The notes under the pieces were generated by a model, which saw only the letters and a list, made by a program, of their open reading frames with translations, was not told where the DNA came from and searched no databases. The translations under genes and the position numbers were made by a program. A stretch of DNA of 64,000 nucleotides from Halorussus sp. MSC15.2 (GTDB lineage: Archaea; Halobacteriota; Halobacteria; Halobacteriales; Haladaptataceae): positions 248,001 through 312,000 of the forward strand of contig NZ_VSLZ01000004.1 of the NCBI RefSeq assembly GCF_010747475.1, in the 5' to 3' direction. Below are positions 23,541 through 32,282 of this stretch, piece after piece. Positions within the stretch are counted from its first letter, which is position 1. Each line of letters opens with the position of its first letter.

Positions 23541-26500
23541 ATGCCAACCATCGGACTCTACACCGCCACCGAGAACGAACTCGGGGCAGTACAGCGGGCC
23601 GCCGACAGACTAGAGGGCATCGACCTCGTCGCCCGGTCGGAGAGCGACTTCGACGACGGGACCGACGTGGACGCGTTCGTGGACGAAATCGAAGACGCGA
23701 CGGCCGCGGTGTTCTGGCTCCACGGCGCGGAAGACAGCATGCCGGGCTACGACCACGCGGTCGAACGATTGCGACAGGCGGGCGTCCCCCTCGTCGTGAA
23801 GTCCACCGGTGACGCCTTCGCGTTCGAGGACACCAGCGTGGCCGACGCCGACCGTGACCGGGCCTACGAGTATCTGGAGCGAGGCGGTGCGGTCAACGTC
23901 GCCAACCTCTGTCGGTTCCTCGTCGCGGAGTACGCCGGTGGCGACACGGGCGAGGCGTTCGACCCCGAGGACCCGGTCGAACTTCCGACCGAGGGCGTCT
24001 ACCACCCCGACTACCCCGGCGCGACGTACGACGACCTCCGGGCCGAACTGGACGACGGGAAACCGACCGTGGGCGTCTGGTTCTACGAGTCCCACTGGAC
24101 CCACGAGAACACCCGGTACGTGGACGCGCTCGTCCGGGAAATCGAATCCGAGGGCGCGAACGCCCTCCCGGTGTTCTGCAACCCGGCGACCGACAGCGAC
24201 GAGCAGGAGGACGCCGAGTGGGTCACCGACGAGTGGTTCACCGACGGGAACGGGGAACCGGTCGTGGACGCGGTCCTCTCGTCGTTCATGTTCTCGCTGT
24301 CGATGGACGAGCGCGGCCGGAGCGCCGCGGACGAGGGCGACGGGGCCGAGGAGGTGTTCCTCGACAGACTCGGCGTCCCCGTCCTCCAGACGGTCACGAC
24401 GATGCGCTCGCGCTCGCGCTACCAGTCGTCGGACACGGGCGTCATGGGCTTCGAACTCGCGCTCTCGGTCGCCCTGCCGGAGTTCGACGGGAACGTGATT
24501 ACTCATCCCATCTCGGGCAAGGAGCGCACCGACGACGAGGCCGACATCGGCAGCGCCCCGAAACAGCACTTCCCCATCGAGGACCGGGTCGAACACGCCG
24601 TCTCCCTCGCGGTCAACTGGGCCGAGTTGCGCCACACCCCGAACGACGACAAGCGGGTCGCGGTGGTCCTCCACAACTACCCGCCGAGCGACGACGGCAT
24701 CGGGACGGCGTTCGGACTCGACAGCCCCGAGAGCACGGTCAACCTGCTCGAAGAACTCGACGGGAGAGGGTACGATACGGGCGGCGAGACGCCCGAGAGC
24801 GGCCAGAAGCTCGTGGAGAAGCTGACCGCTCAGCTCACGCTGGACGACCGCTGGGTCGCGCCCGAGGACGTGCGCGACCTGAGCGTGGACGTGGTCGATT
24901 CCGACCAGTACCGCGACTGGTTCGAGGCCAAGGACGAGCGCTTCCGCGAGAACGTCGTCGAGGAGTGGGGCGACCCGCCCGAGCGACCGTTCGCCATCCC
25001 CGGCGTCGAGTTCGGCAACGTCCTCGTCACGGTCCAACCGCCGCGCGGGTTCGGCATGGACCCCTCGAAGGTGTACCACGACTCTGACCTCCAACCGCCC
25101 CACGACTACGTGGCGTTCTACTCGTGGCTCCGCGACGAGTTCGAGACCGACGCGGTGGTCCACTTGGGCACTCACGGCAGTCTGGAGTGGCTCCCGGGCA
25201 AGACGGTCGGACTGGACGGCGAGAGTGCGCCCGACCAGCTAATCGAGGACATCCCGAACGTCTACCCCTACATCGTCAACAACCCCGGTGAAGGGACGCA
25301 GGCCAAGCGCCGGTCGTACGCCGCCATCGTGGACTACCTCACGCCGGTCATGTCCAACGCGGGCACCTACGACGAAATCGGCGAACTCGAAGAACTCGCC
25401 CGCCAGTACCGAGAGGCCGGGATGGAGGACGCCCGCGCCGACGACGGCGAGAAGTTGGCCGACGAGATTCGGGCGCTGGTGGACGAGTTGGACCTCGCGG
25501 TCGAACTCGGCATCGAGGGGCAGATAGACGAGACGGCCGACGTGCGGGGTCCCGAGGAAGCCGGGACCACGCTCGCCGAGGGCGACGTTGCGGGCGACAA
25601 GGTTGACATCGACGAACTGGTCGAGCGCGTCCACGAGTACGTGACCGACGTGAAGACGACCCAGATTCGGCTGGGTCTCCACACCATGGGCGAACCGCCA
25701 GCGGACGAGCGACTGGTCGAGTACCTCGTCGCGCTCACCCGTCTCGAAAATCCGGGCGCACCGAGTCTCCGCGAGAGCGTGGCGGGCGTGCTCGGCGTCG
25801 AGTACCAGCGGATGCTCGACGAACCGGGCGCGTACGACGACGACCTCGGGATGACCTACGCCGAGGCCGCCGACGAGGTGTACGAGACCAGCCTCGAACT
25901 GGTCACGCACCTCGCGGAGAACGACTTCGACGCCGAGTCCATCAACTGGAACCTGCTCGTGGTAGACATCGACCAACTCGGCGACGGGCGCGCGAAGAGC
26001 GGCGCACACGACGACCTGCGCGAGGCCCTGAAATACATCTGCGAGGAGGCCGCCCCGCGGGTCGCGGGTGCCGAGGACGAGATTCCTCGGACCGCGGAGG
26101 CGCTGTCGGGCGAGTACGTCCCGCCGGGCGGGAGCGGCGCGCCGACCCGCGGCGGGGTGGACCTGCTCCCGACCGCGCGGAACTTCTACACGCTCGACCC
26201 GCGGAAGGTGCCCGCGAAGTCGGCGTGGCGCGTCGGGCGGGAAGTCGGAGACGGAGTGGCCGAACGCCACCGCTCCGAAGCGGGCGAGTACCCCGAGGAG
26301 GTCGGCGTCGTGGCGTGGGGCACCCCGACGGTCCGGACGCGCGGGGAGACCATCGCGCAGGTCCTCGCGCTGATGGGCGTCGAACCCGAGTGGACCGACG
26401 CCGGGCGCGTGGACGACGTGGCTCCGATTCCGCTGGACGAACTCGACCGGCCGCGAATCGACGTGACGACCCGCGTATCGGGACTCTTCCGGGACGCCTT

Positions 26501-27410
26501 CCCGCAGGCCGCGGGCGTGATTCACGACGCGGTGGACGCCGTGGTCGAGTTGGACGAACCTCACGAGATGAACTACGTGAAGAAGCACGTCGAGGAGGAG
26601 GCCGAAGAACTGGCCGAGGAGGGAGTCGAGAACCCCGAGAAGGCCGCCAAACACCGCGTGTTCACCACCCGGCCCGGCGGCTACGGCGCGGGGACGAACA
26701 AGGCCGTGGACGAGGGCAACTGGGACGACCGCGCCGACCTCGCGGAGGTGTACAAGCAGTGGGGCGGCTACGCCATGGGGTCGCGCGGCACGGTCTCGGA
26801 CGCCCACGACGCGTTCGAGCGGCGACTCGGCAACGTCGAGGCCACCGTGAAAATCGAGGACACCGCCGAGCAGGACGAGTTCGACTCCTCGGACTGGTAC
26901 GCCTTCCACGGCGGATTCATCACGGCTGTCGCGGAGACCGCCGGGGAGGAACCGGCCTCCTACGTCGGCGACTCCAGCGACCCGGACAACGTGGACGTCT
27001 ACACCAACGAGGAGAAGGTCCGGAAGGCGATGCGCGCCCGGGTTCTGAACCCCGAATGGCTCGACAGCATGGAAGACCACGGCTACAAGGGCGCGGGCGA
27101 CCTCTCGTCCGCGGTGGACGTGGCCCTCGGGTGGGACGCGACCACGGGCGTCGTCAGCGACACCCTCTGGGAGGACGTCGCCGAGAAGTACGCGTTCGAC
27201 GAGGAGCGACAGGAGTGGCTCCGGGACGTGAACCCGTGGGCGCTCGACAGCATCACCGACACCCTCTTGGAGGCCATCGAGCGCGGTCTCTGGGACGCCG
27301 ACGAGGAGACCGCCGACCGCCTGCGGGACCTCAATCTCGACGTGGACGGTGACTTGGAAGCGCGTGCTAGCGAGGCGACTCCCGCGGAGGTGACCGGCGA
27401 TGACGACTAA
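23541..27410 (+). CDS. cobN: Cobaltochelatase large subunit CobN
   Basis: A 1289-residue CobN/BchH-type chelatase starting MPTIGLYTATENELGAVQRA at ATG 23541 after GGAGG. The family core VHLGTHGSLEWLPGKTVGLD is near residues 535-555, preceded by GNVLVTVQPPRGFGMDPSK and followed by PYIVNNPGEGTQAKRR. VFTTRPGGYGAGTNKAVDEGNW and GFITAVAE mark the C-terminal part. It binds the corrin and inserts Co2+ with ATP from ChlID. Because CbiX (early insertion) is also present, the two chelatases may act on different intermediates. The end overlaps cbiC by 11 bases. Confidence 0.93.
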   Translation: MPTIGLYTATENELGAVQRAADRLEGIDLVARSESDFDDGTDVDAFVDEIEDATAAVFWLHGAEDSMPGYDHAVERLRQAGVPLVVKSTGDAFAFEDTSVADADRDRAYEYLERGGAVNVANLCRFLVAEYAGGDTGEAFDPEDPVELPTEGVYHPDYPGATYDDLRAELDDGKPTVGVWFYESHWTHENTRYVDALVREIESEGANALPVFCNPATDSDEQEDAEWVTDEWFTDGNGEPVVDAVLSSFMFSLSMDERGRSAADEGDGAEEVFLDRLGVPVLQTVTTMRSRSRYQSSDTGVMGFELALSVALPEFDGNVITHPISGKERTDDEADIGSAPKQHFPIEDRVEHAVSLAVNWAELRHTPNDDKRVAVVLHNYPPSDDGIGTAFGLDSPESTVNLLEELDGRGYDTGGETPESGQKLVEKLTAQLTLDDRWVAPEDVRDLSVDVVDSDQYRDWFEAKDERFRENVVEEWGDPPERPFAIPGVEFGNVLVTVQPPRGFGMDPSKVYHDSDLQPPHDYVAFYSWLRDEFETDAVVHLGTHGSLEWLPGKTVGLDGESAPDQLIEDIPNVYPYIVNNPGEGTQAKRRSYAAIVDYLTPVMSNAGTYDEIGELEELARQYREAGMEDARADDGEKLADEIRALVDELDLAVELGIEGQIDETADVRGPEEAGTTLAEGDVAGDKVDIDELVERVHEYVTDVKTTQIRLGLHTMGEPPADERLVEYLVALTRLENPGAPSLRESVAGVLGVEYQRMLDEPGAYDDDLGMTYAEAADEVYETSLELVTHLAENDFDAESINWNLLVVDIDQLGDGRAKSGAHDDLREALKYICEEAAPRVAGAEDEIPRTAEALSGEYVPPGGSGAPTRGGVDLLPTARNFYTLDPRKVPAKSAWRVGREVGDGVAERHRSEAGEYPEEVGVVAWGTPTVRTRGETIAQVLALMGVEPEWTDAGRVDDVAPIPLDELDRPRIDVTTRVSGLFRDAFPQAAGVIHDAVDAVVELDEPHEMNYVKKHVEEEAEELAEEGVENPEKAAKHRVFTTRPGGYGAGTNKAVDEGNWDDRADLAEVYKQWGGYAMGSRGTVSDAHDAFERRLGNVEATVKIEDTAEQDEFDSSDWYAFHGGFITAVAETAGEEPASYVGDSSDPDNVDVYTNEEKVRKAMRARVLNPEWLDSMEDHGYKGAGDLSSAVDVALGWDATTGVVSDTLWEDVAEKYAFDEERQEWLRDVNPWALDSITDTLLEAIERGLWDADEETADRLRDLNLDVDGDLEARASEATPAEVTGDDD

Positions 27411-28149
27411 GGACGGCGACTTCGAGGAGTACGCCGACCTCGGCGCGACAACGTCGAACGCCATGGAGATAGCCGAGACCAGCATGGACCGGGTGCGGGA
27501 ACTCGTGCCCGACGAGACGCTGGCCGACCGAGTCCGCCAGAAGTCGGTCCACGCCACGGGTGACCCCGAGTTCCAGCACCTGCTGCGGTTCACGGGCACG
27601 GACGAGAGCGAACCCGTCCGCGCGGGAGCGCGGGCCGTCCTCGACGAGCGACCCATCGTGACCGACATCACGATGGTCAAGGAGGGAATCACCGGCCGCG
27701 GACACGACTGCGAGGTCCGGAAGGCCATCGGCAACGGCGCGGAACTGGCGGCCGAGACCGGGATGACCCGGACCGCCGCGTCGGTGCTCGAACTCGACAA
27801 GCGCGGCGTCTACGACGGCGCCATCGCCACGGTGGGCAACGCGCCGACCGCGGCGCTCGCGCTGGCCGACTGCATCGAAGACGGGACTCGCCCCGCGGTC
27901 GTGGTCGCCACCCCTGTCGGCTTCGTGAAGGCCGCCGAGAGCCGCGAACGACTGCGCGAGGTCGCGGCGGACCACGGCGTGCCGGTCGTCACCAACGTCG
28001 GTCGGCGCGGCGGGAGCGGTCTCGCGGCCGGACTGACGAACGAGTTGATTCACGTCGCCAGCGACGTGCGGGACGGCGAGGTCGACCTCGGCGAGACCGC
28101 CGAGAAGTCGAGCGAACGGCGGCGGGACGACGGAGTAGACCTCGAATGA
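27400..28149 (+). CDS. cbiC: Cobalt-precorrin-8 methylmutase CbiC
   Basis: A 249-residue protein with EIAETSMDRVRELVP, VRQKSVHATGDPEFQHLLRF (the catalytic-region His of CbiC/CobH lies in this stretch), PIVTDITMVKEGITGRGH, and GNAPTAALALADCI. It moves the methyl group from C11 to C12, giving cobyrinate. It overlaps cobN by 11 bases and cbiE by four, so it is translationally coupled. The last 20 residues are an acidic/basic tail without motif. Confidence 0.92.
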   Translation: MTTKDGDFEEYADLGATTSNAMEIAETSMDRVRELVPDETLADRVRQKSVHATGDPEFQHLLRFTGTDESEPVRAGARAVLDERPIVTDITMVKEGITGRGHDCEVRKAIGNGAELAAETGMTRTAASVLELDKRGVYDGAIATVGNAPTAALALADCIEDGTRPAVVVATPVGFVKAAESRERLREVAADHGVPVVTNVGRRGGSGLAAGLTNELIHVASDVRDGEVDLGETAEKSSERRRDDGVDLE

Positions 28150-28919
28150 GCGACGACTACGACCTCGATTCGGGACCAGACCCCGCGTCGTTCGCGGCGG
28201 CGGAACCGGAGTCGGCCTCCGAGAGCGCGGACGACGCCGCGCGGTCGTTCCGCGCGGTCGGCATCGGACCGGGGAACCTCGACTACCTGACGCCGCGGGG
28301 CGAGCGCGCGATTCGGGAGGCCGACGTGGTCGTCGGCTTCGAGACGGTCGTGGAGTTCGTCGCCGACCGGACCGAGGCCGACCTGCTGACCTGCGGCTAC
28401 GCCGACGAGGGCGAGACGCTGGAGCGGTTCGCCGAGCGCGTGGCCGACGGCGAGACCGGGACCGCGGTGCTGATGGGCGACCCGAACCACTCGGGCTACC
28501 AGTTCGTCGGCAAGGTCGAGCGGGCAATCGACCGTCCGGTCCGCGTAGTTCCGGGCATCTCGTCGCTCCAGATGGCCGCGAGCAGGGCGCGGACGCCGAT
28601 GGAGGACTCGGCGTTCGTCACCCTCCACAAGAGCGGCGACGTGTCGGCCGACCTCGACCGACTCCGGTCGGCGGCGGGCGAGCGACACCTGCTCGTGCTG
28701 CCCCGACCGTTCGACTGGATGCCGGGCGACGTCGCGGCGGACCTGCTCGACGCGGGCGCGTCCGCGTCGCTGGAGGCAATCGTCTGCGAGCGCTTGACCC
28801 ACGACGACGAGGCGATTACGCGGACGACGCTCGGCGACCTCGCCGAGGAATCGGGCGGGACCGGACGGGAGGACACGCCGTTCTCTGACCTCTCGGTGCT
28901 GGTCGTCCGGGCGGACTGA
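28146..28919 (+). CDS. cbiE: Cobalt-precorrin-7 C5-methyltransferase CbiE
   Basis: A 257-residue tetrapyrrole methylase with an acidic 35-residue leader and then FRAVGIGPGNLDYLTPRGERAI, ADVVVGFETVVEF, LMGDPNHSGYQFVGK and VVPGISSLQMAASRARTPMED, all CbiE features. It methylates C5; CbiT, the C15 enzyme, is encoded separately at 10361. It is the last gene of the cobN unit. Confidence 0.92.
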   Translation: MSDDYDLDSGPDPASFAAAEPESASESADDAARSFRAVGIGPGNLDYLTPRGERAIREADVVVGFETVVEFVADRTEADLLTCGYADEGETLERFAERVADGETGTAVLMGDPNHSGYQFVGKVERAIDRPVRVVPGISSLQMAASRARTPMEDSAFVTLHKSGDVSADLDRLRSAAGERHLLVLPRPFDWMPGDVAADLLDAGASASLEAIVCERLTHDDEAITRTTLGDLAEESGGTGREDTPFSDLSVLVVRAD

Positions 28920-29045
28920 ACTCTCGTCGCCCCACCCGAGCTTCCCGATAGGTTACGATTCGGCGGCAACCCGTCGGATTCTGCCTAAAGTTCACACATA
29001 GCGAACATCCACAATGTCATATTTTCTCGGAACTTCGGTGCGGGT

Positions 29046-29903
29046 ATGGACGACGCGGAGACCGCAATCGACTCGCTGGAGCAACTCGGTCTGACCGAAT
29101 ACGAGGCGCGGTGCTTCGTGGCGCTCACGCGACTGCCCCACGCGACGGCCAAGGAGGTCGGACAGGTGGCCGACATCCCCCGTTCGCGGGTGTACGAGAC
29201 GATGGACCGCCTTCAGGAGCGGGGACTGGTGGAGATACAGGAAGGCGAACCCCGGACGTTCCAGAGCGTCTCCATCGACACCGCCGTCCGGGTGCTTCGG
29301 AAGGAGTACGACTCGCACTTCGAGACCATGGAGCGGTCGCTCCGTCGCATGGAGCCGATATACAAAGAAGTCCAACAGGCGGTCTGGGCGCTCAGCGACC
29401 ACGAGCAGGTCACCGAGCGCGTCGTGGACCTCGTCTCCGAGGCGAGCGACGAGATAGTGCTAGTCGTGCTGGACGACGCGCTCCTCGACGACGAACTCCT
29501 CGCGTATCTCACGGAGGCAGACGAACGCGGCGTCGCCATCAACGTCGGGACGGTCGTCGATTCCGTCCGGGAGCGCGTCGCGGACGCCGAGTTCGATGCC
29601 AGCGTCTTCTCGACCGGGCTAATCGAGTGGTTCCAAGAGATGAGCGGTGCCCCGCGAGTCGGGCGGTTGCTGATGGTGGACCGGGGACCGGTGTTGGTGA
29701 GCGCGCTTCACGACGAGCGACTGCCGGGCGTGCCCAACGAGACGGCGGCGTGGAGCGACGGTATCAACCACGGGATGGCGACCTTTACGGAGCGAGTGTT
29801 GACGTACGAATTGCAGGAGAACGTCGAGGAGGTCTACTCGCGGGGCAGTTCCGAGTCGGGGGATTCCGAGTCGGGGGATTCCGAGTCGGGGGATTCCGAC
29901 TGA
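29046..29903 (+). CDS. TrmB-family transcription regulator
   Basis: A 285-residue regulator: LEQLGLTEYEARCFVALTRLPHATAKEVGQVADIPRSRVYETMDRLQERGLVEI is the TrmB winged helix (residues about 9-65), followed by a coiled coil (about 80-125) and a PLD-like sensory domain of TrmB type. The C-terminus has three copies of SESGD encoded by perfect 15-base repeats. TrmB proteins often sense sugars, but here the gene stands between cobalamin units and could instead sense a B12-related ligand. Its own 126-base upstream region shows no cobalamin-type motif. Confidence 0.82.
   Translation: MDDAETAIDSLEQLGLTEYEARCFVALTRLPHATAKEVGQVADIPRSRVYETMDRLQERGLVEIQEGEPRTFQSVSIDTAVRVLRKEYDSHFETMERSLRRMEPIYKEVQQAVWALSDHEQVTERVVDLVSEASDEIVLVVLDDALLDDELLAYLTEADERGVAINVGTVVDSVRERVADAEFDASVFSTGLIEWFQEMSGAPRVGRLLMVDRGPVLVSALHDERLPGVPNETAAWSDGINHGMATFTERVLTYELQENVEEVYSRGSSESGDSESGDSESGDSD
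29849..29893 (+). repeat. Three perfect 15-base direct repeats in trmB
   Basis: ttccgagtcggggga occurs three times in a row and a fourth copy begins before the stop. They encode the acidic SESGD tail. Slippage could change copy number without breaking the frame. Confidence 0.9.
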
Positions 29904-29959
29904 TTTGCCCGGTGTATCACGAGAGGGCTTCGATTCTCTCGGTTGGAGGACCGACCCCG

Positions 29960-30739
29960 TCAGAGCGCGCCGTGTCCGTCGGTCGCTACCGGACGCCGGG
30001 CCTGCGCGAGCGAGGCTTCGAACGAGGCGGGACCGTCGTCGGTCGCCAGAATTCGTTGCTTCTCGACCTCGGCCCGAATCGCCCGGGTGATTCGGGGATG
30101 CGCGCCGAGGGGGTCGGCGTACTCGACGCCGCCGCGGTCGAGTTCGAGTTTGGCGGGAATCCGCTCGTCGGTCGCCTCGCTGCGGTGGACGAACAGCGGG
30201 ACCGCCACCGCGCGGTCGTTCGAGACGTTGTAGCGGGCGCACTCGACGGCGGGGTTCTGGACGAGGAAACTGGTAACGACTTCGCCGTAGTCGGACTGCT
30301 CGCGGAGTCGAGCGGCGTGGTACTCCGCGGTCTGTCGCTGATAGGGCAGCGAACTGCTCCCGAAGGCGACGAGGACGAGGGTGGCGTCCTCGCCGGGCGT
30401 GACGCGGGCGGCGGCCCGCTCCGCGAGGACGCCGGTGGTCGCCGAACTCCGGCCGACCGGTTCGCAGTACCGGGCGTCACACGGGAGATACGAGAGCGCC
30501 GCGGGAACGTCGTCGGTCGTCTCGTGAGTGTGGGCGGCCCGCATCGGGACGACGTAGGCCGCGTCGGCCGCGACCGATTCGAGAGTGTCGCGCAGGTCAC
30601 GAATCGGTTCCGAACCGTAGAAACCGGTGTGAACTGCGTCCGTTACCGCTCGGTCGCGGAGACGGCGGGCGTGCGTTCGGAGTACCTCGCGTGCGTCCGG
30701 GGTGTCCGTGCCGACGAGTACGATTGCTTCCTCTGTCAT
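29960..30739 (-). CDS. cbiX: Second CbiX-family protein
   Basis: A 259-residue protein starting MTEEAIVLVGTDTPDAREVLR at ATG 30739. The fold pattern is CbiX/SirB-like: a first half with AVHTGFYGSEPIRDLRDTLESVAADAAYVVPMRAAHTHETTDDVP and a second half with VLVAFGSSSLPYQRQTAEYHAARL, SNDRAVAVPLFVHRSEATDERIPAKL. The His residues differ from the classical HGSR motif (GTDT and GSSS stand there instead), so metal binding may be altered. It shares the GTTACTACAA box and a 13-mer with other cobalamin promoters. It could be a second chelatase, a cobalt chaperone, or a siroheme-branch chelatase. Confidence 0.72.
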   Translation of the reverse strand: MTEEAIVLVGTDTPDAREVLRTHARRLRDRAVTDAVHTGFYGSEPIRDLRDTLESVAADAAYVVPMRAAHTHETTDDVPAALSYLPCDARYCEPVGRSSATTGVLAERAAARVTPGEDATLVLVAFGSSSLPYQRQTAEYHAARLREQSDYGEVVTSFLVQNPAVECARYNVSNDRAVAVPLFVHRSEATDERIPAKLELDRGGVEYADPLGAHPRITRAIRAEVEKQRILATDDGPASFEASLAQARRPVATDGHGAL

Positions 30740-30765
30740 TAGTGGACCTCGCACCGCCCAATCAA

Positions 30766-30785
30766 CTTTGCTTTAGTTACTACAA
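30766..30785 (-). promoter_or_regulatory. cbiX2 upstream motif
   Basis: CTTTGCTTTAGTT (30766-30778, identical to 10244-10256) runs into GTTACTACAA (30776-30785, identical to 31916-31925 before cobA). It ends 26 bases upstream of the start codon, where TATA/BRE elements are expected. See the motif-family finding. Confidence 0.5.
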
Positions 30786-30903
30786 TTGGGCTTGATTCCG
30801 TCAACGCGAGCGTCCCCCAAATATGTTTTGACACCGGAGGAGAGAGGTCAGTCGAACGAGAGGCGAGGAGAAAATCTACTGGAAAGCGGGCGAAACGGCC
30901 GGG

Positions 30904-31914
30904 TCACCGGTCGAGCCACTCTCGCGTGTCGGCTCTCACGTCCACCACGTCGCCGACGACGGTGACCGCGGGCGGTTCGATTCCCGCCGCCTCCTTCTCG
31001 GCTTCGATGGTCGCGAGCGTCCCGGACACCGTCTGTTCCTCGCGCCACGTCGCCTTCTGGACCATCGCCACCGGGGTCTCGGCCGGGACGCCGTGGTCGC
31101 GGAGCGCGGCGACGTTGTTCGAGAGTCGTCGGACTCCCATCAGTACGACCAAGGTGCCGCCGCTGACTATCGTGTCGGCGAGGGCGTCCCAGTCGAGTGC
31201 GCTCTCGTCCTTGTCGGGGGTCTCGTGGCCCGTGACGACGGTCACGCTCGACGCGCAGTCGCGGTGGGTCAGGGGGATGCCCGCGACGCCGGGTGCCCCG
31301 ACCGCGCTTGACACGCCGGGGACGACCTCGAAGGGCACGTCGGCGGCCGCGAGGTGCTGGGCCTCCTCGCCGCCCCGGCCGAAGACGTGGGGGTCCCCGC
31401 CCTTCAGGCGGACGACCGCCGCGCCGTCGCGCGAGAGGTCCACCAGCATGTCGTTGATGTCGGCCTGCGAGGTCCGGTCGGGCGGACGCTTGCCCACGTC
31501 CACGACCTCGACCGAGGCGGGGAGTTGGTCGAGGAGCGCGTCGTCCACCAGCGAGTCGTGGAGGACGAAATCCGCGTCCGTGAGGAGTCGCCACGCCTTC
31601 CGGGTGAGCAGTTCGGGGTCGCCCGGTCCCGACCCGACGAGGAACACCTTGCCGCCCGCGGCCGAATCCGCGACCGACCCCGACGCCGCGGCCGGGTCGC
31701 CCTCGGGGTCGGAGTCGCCGGGAGCGCGACCGCCGACCGAGTCCCCCTGCCGAGAGACCCCGCCGGGGTCGGTCCCCGCGGTCGAGTCGGCGGCGAGCGT
31801 CTCGAACCCGTCGCTCGGCCGGGTAGCTCCCGGTATCGAGTCTCCCAACGGGCGGTCGGAGCGTTGGCCCTCCTCGGCGTCGGCCCTGTAGCGGTCACCG
31901 CTGTCTTCGTCCAT
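30904..31914 (-). CDS. cobA: Uroporphyrinogen-III C-methyltransferase (SUMT) with disordered N-terminal arm
   Basis: A 336-residue protein. From residue about 88 it is a canonical SUMT: KVFLVGSGPGDPELLTRKAW, DFVLHDSLVDDALLD, RLKGGDPHVFGRGGEE and VPGVSSAVGAPGVAGIPLTHR. It methylates C2 and C7 of uroporphyrinogen III, the branch point to siroheme and cobalamin. The first 85 residues are Asp/Ser/Gly-rich and lack structure; a Met close to the domain is absent, so the long start at ATG 31914 stands. It is preceded by a dense cluster of the cobalamin-type boxes. Confidence 0.92.
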   Translation of the reverse strand: MDEDSGDRYRADAEEGQRSDRPLGDSIPGATRPSDGFETLAADSTAGTDPGGVSRQGDSVGGRAPGDSDPEGDPAAASGSVADSAAGGKVFLVGSGPGDPELLTRKAWRLLTDADFVLHDSLVDDALLDQLPASVEVVDVGKRPPDRTSQADINDMLVDLSRDGAAVVRLKGGDPHVFGRGGEEAQHLAAADVPFEVVPGVSSAVGAPGVAGIPLTHRDCASSVTVVTGHETPDKDESALDWDALADTIVSGGTLVVLMGVRRLSNNVAALRDHGVPAETPVAMVQKATWREEQTVSGTLATIEAEKEAAGIEPPAVTVVGDVVDVRADTREWLDR

Positions 31915-31915
31915 C

Positions 31916-31972
31916 GTTACTACAACGAGTTTTGATTTACTTCAATCTTGCTTGTACTACTTGGCTTGTACT
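31916..31972 (-). promoter_or_regulatory. cobA upstream region with clustered boxes
   Basis: Within 58 bases of the cobA start: GTTACTACAA (31916-31925), CTTGCTTGTACTAC (31947-31960) and GGCTTGTACT (31963-31972). On the cobA strand the last two read as a tandem repeat AGTACAAGCCAAG / AGTACAAGCAAGA with 14-base period. The rest of the cobA-cbiA gap (to 32282) holds no gene I can support; a 60-codon frame over these boxes looks spurious. Confidence 0.5.
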
Positions 31973-32115
31973 CTCGTCGAGGTGAGACGGCGACGTGCTG
32001 TGGTCAGTGGCTACTACCGGAGGGTGTGAACTCGAACGAGGCGCGACGACGCCACCGAGAGGGCAGAACTGTGCCGCGCCGACGGCCGGGGACCGCGAAG
32101 CGGCAGTTAATTAAA

Positions 32116-32134
32116 CTTAGCTTGTGTTAACTAC
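32116..32134 (+). promoter_or_regulatory. Motif upstream of cbiA
   Basis: CTTAGCTTGTGTTAACTAC resembles the boxes before cobA and cbiX2 (reverse complement GTAGTTAACACAAGCTAAG). An AT-rich TTAATTAAAC precedes it at 32107-32116. It stands about 150 bases before the cbiA start, so it serves cbiA only if the transcript has a leader; a closer TATA-like CTATTGA lies at about 32240. Confidence 0.35.
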
Positions 32135-32282
32135 GGGACGATGGTACTTCGGCGCGGAGCAACCCGAGTGCGGGACCGCCGCGGTCGCCGAGCGACCGGC
32201 CGCGGTGGGGCGGGTCGGACGAACTCGCCCGCGAGAGAGCTATTGAACGCGCAGACGACGGCCGAACACGGAGGGCCGAGAC

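Noticed and set aside
25239-27800. An 853-codon open frame antisense to cobN
   Set aside because: High GC leaves long stop-free frames opposite real genes. CobN has a clear family match on the plus strand and the antisense product is Arg/Val/His-rich without any domain.
29849-29893. CRISPR-like array
   Set aside because: The three 15-base units are adjacent without spacers and stay in frame in the trmB coding sequence.
31948-32130. A 60-codon gene between cobA and cbiA
   Set aside because: It starts inside the cluster of promoter boxes, has an atypical composition for the genome, and no recognisable pattern.
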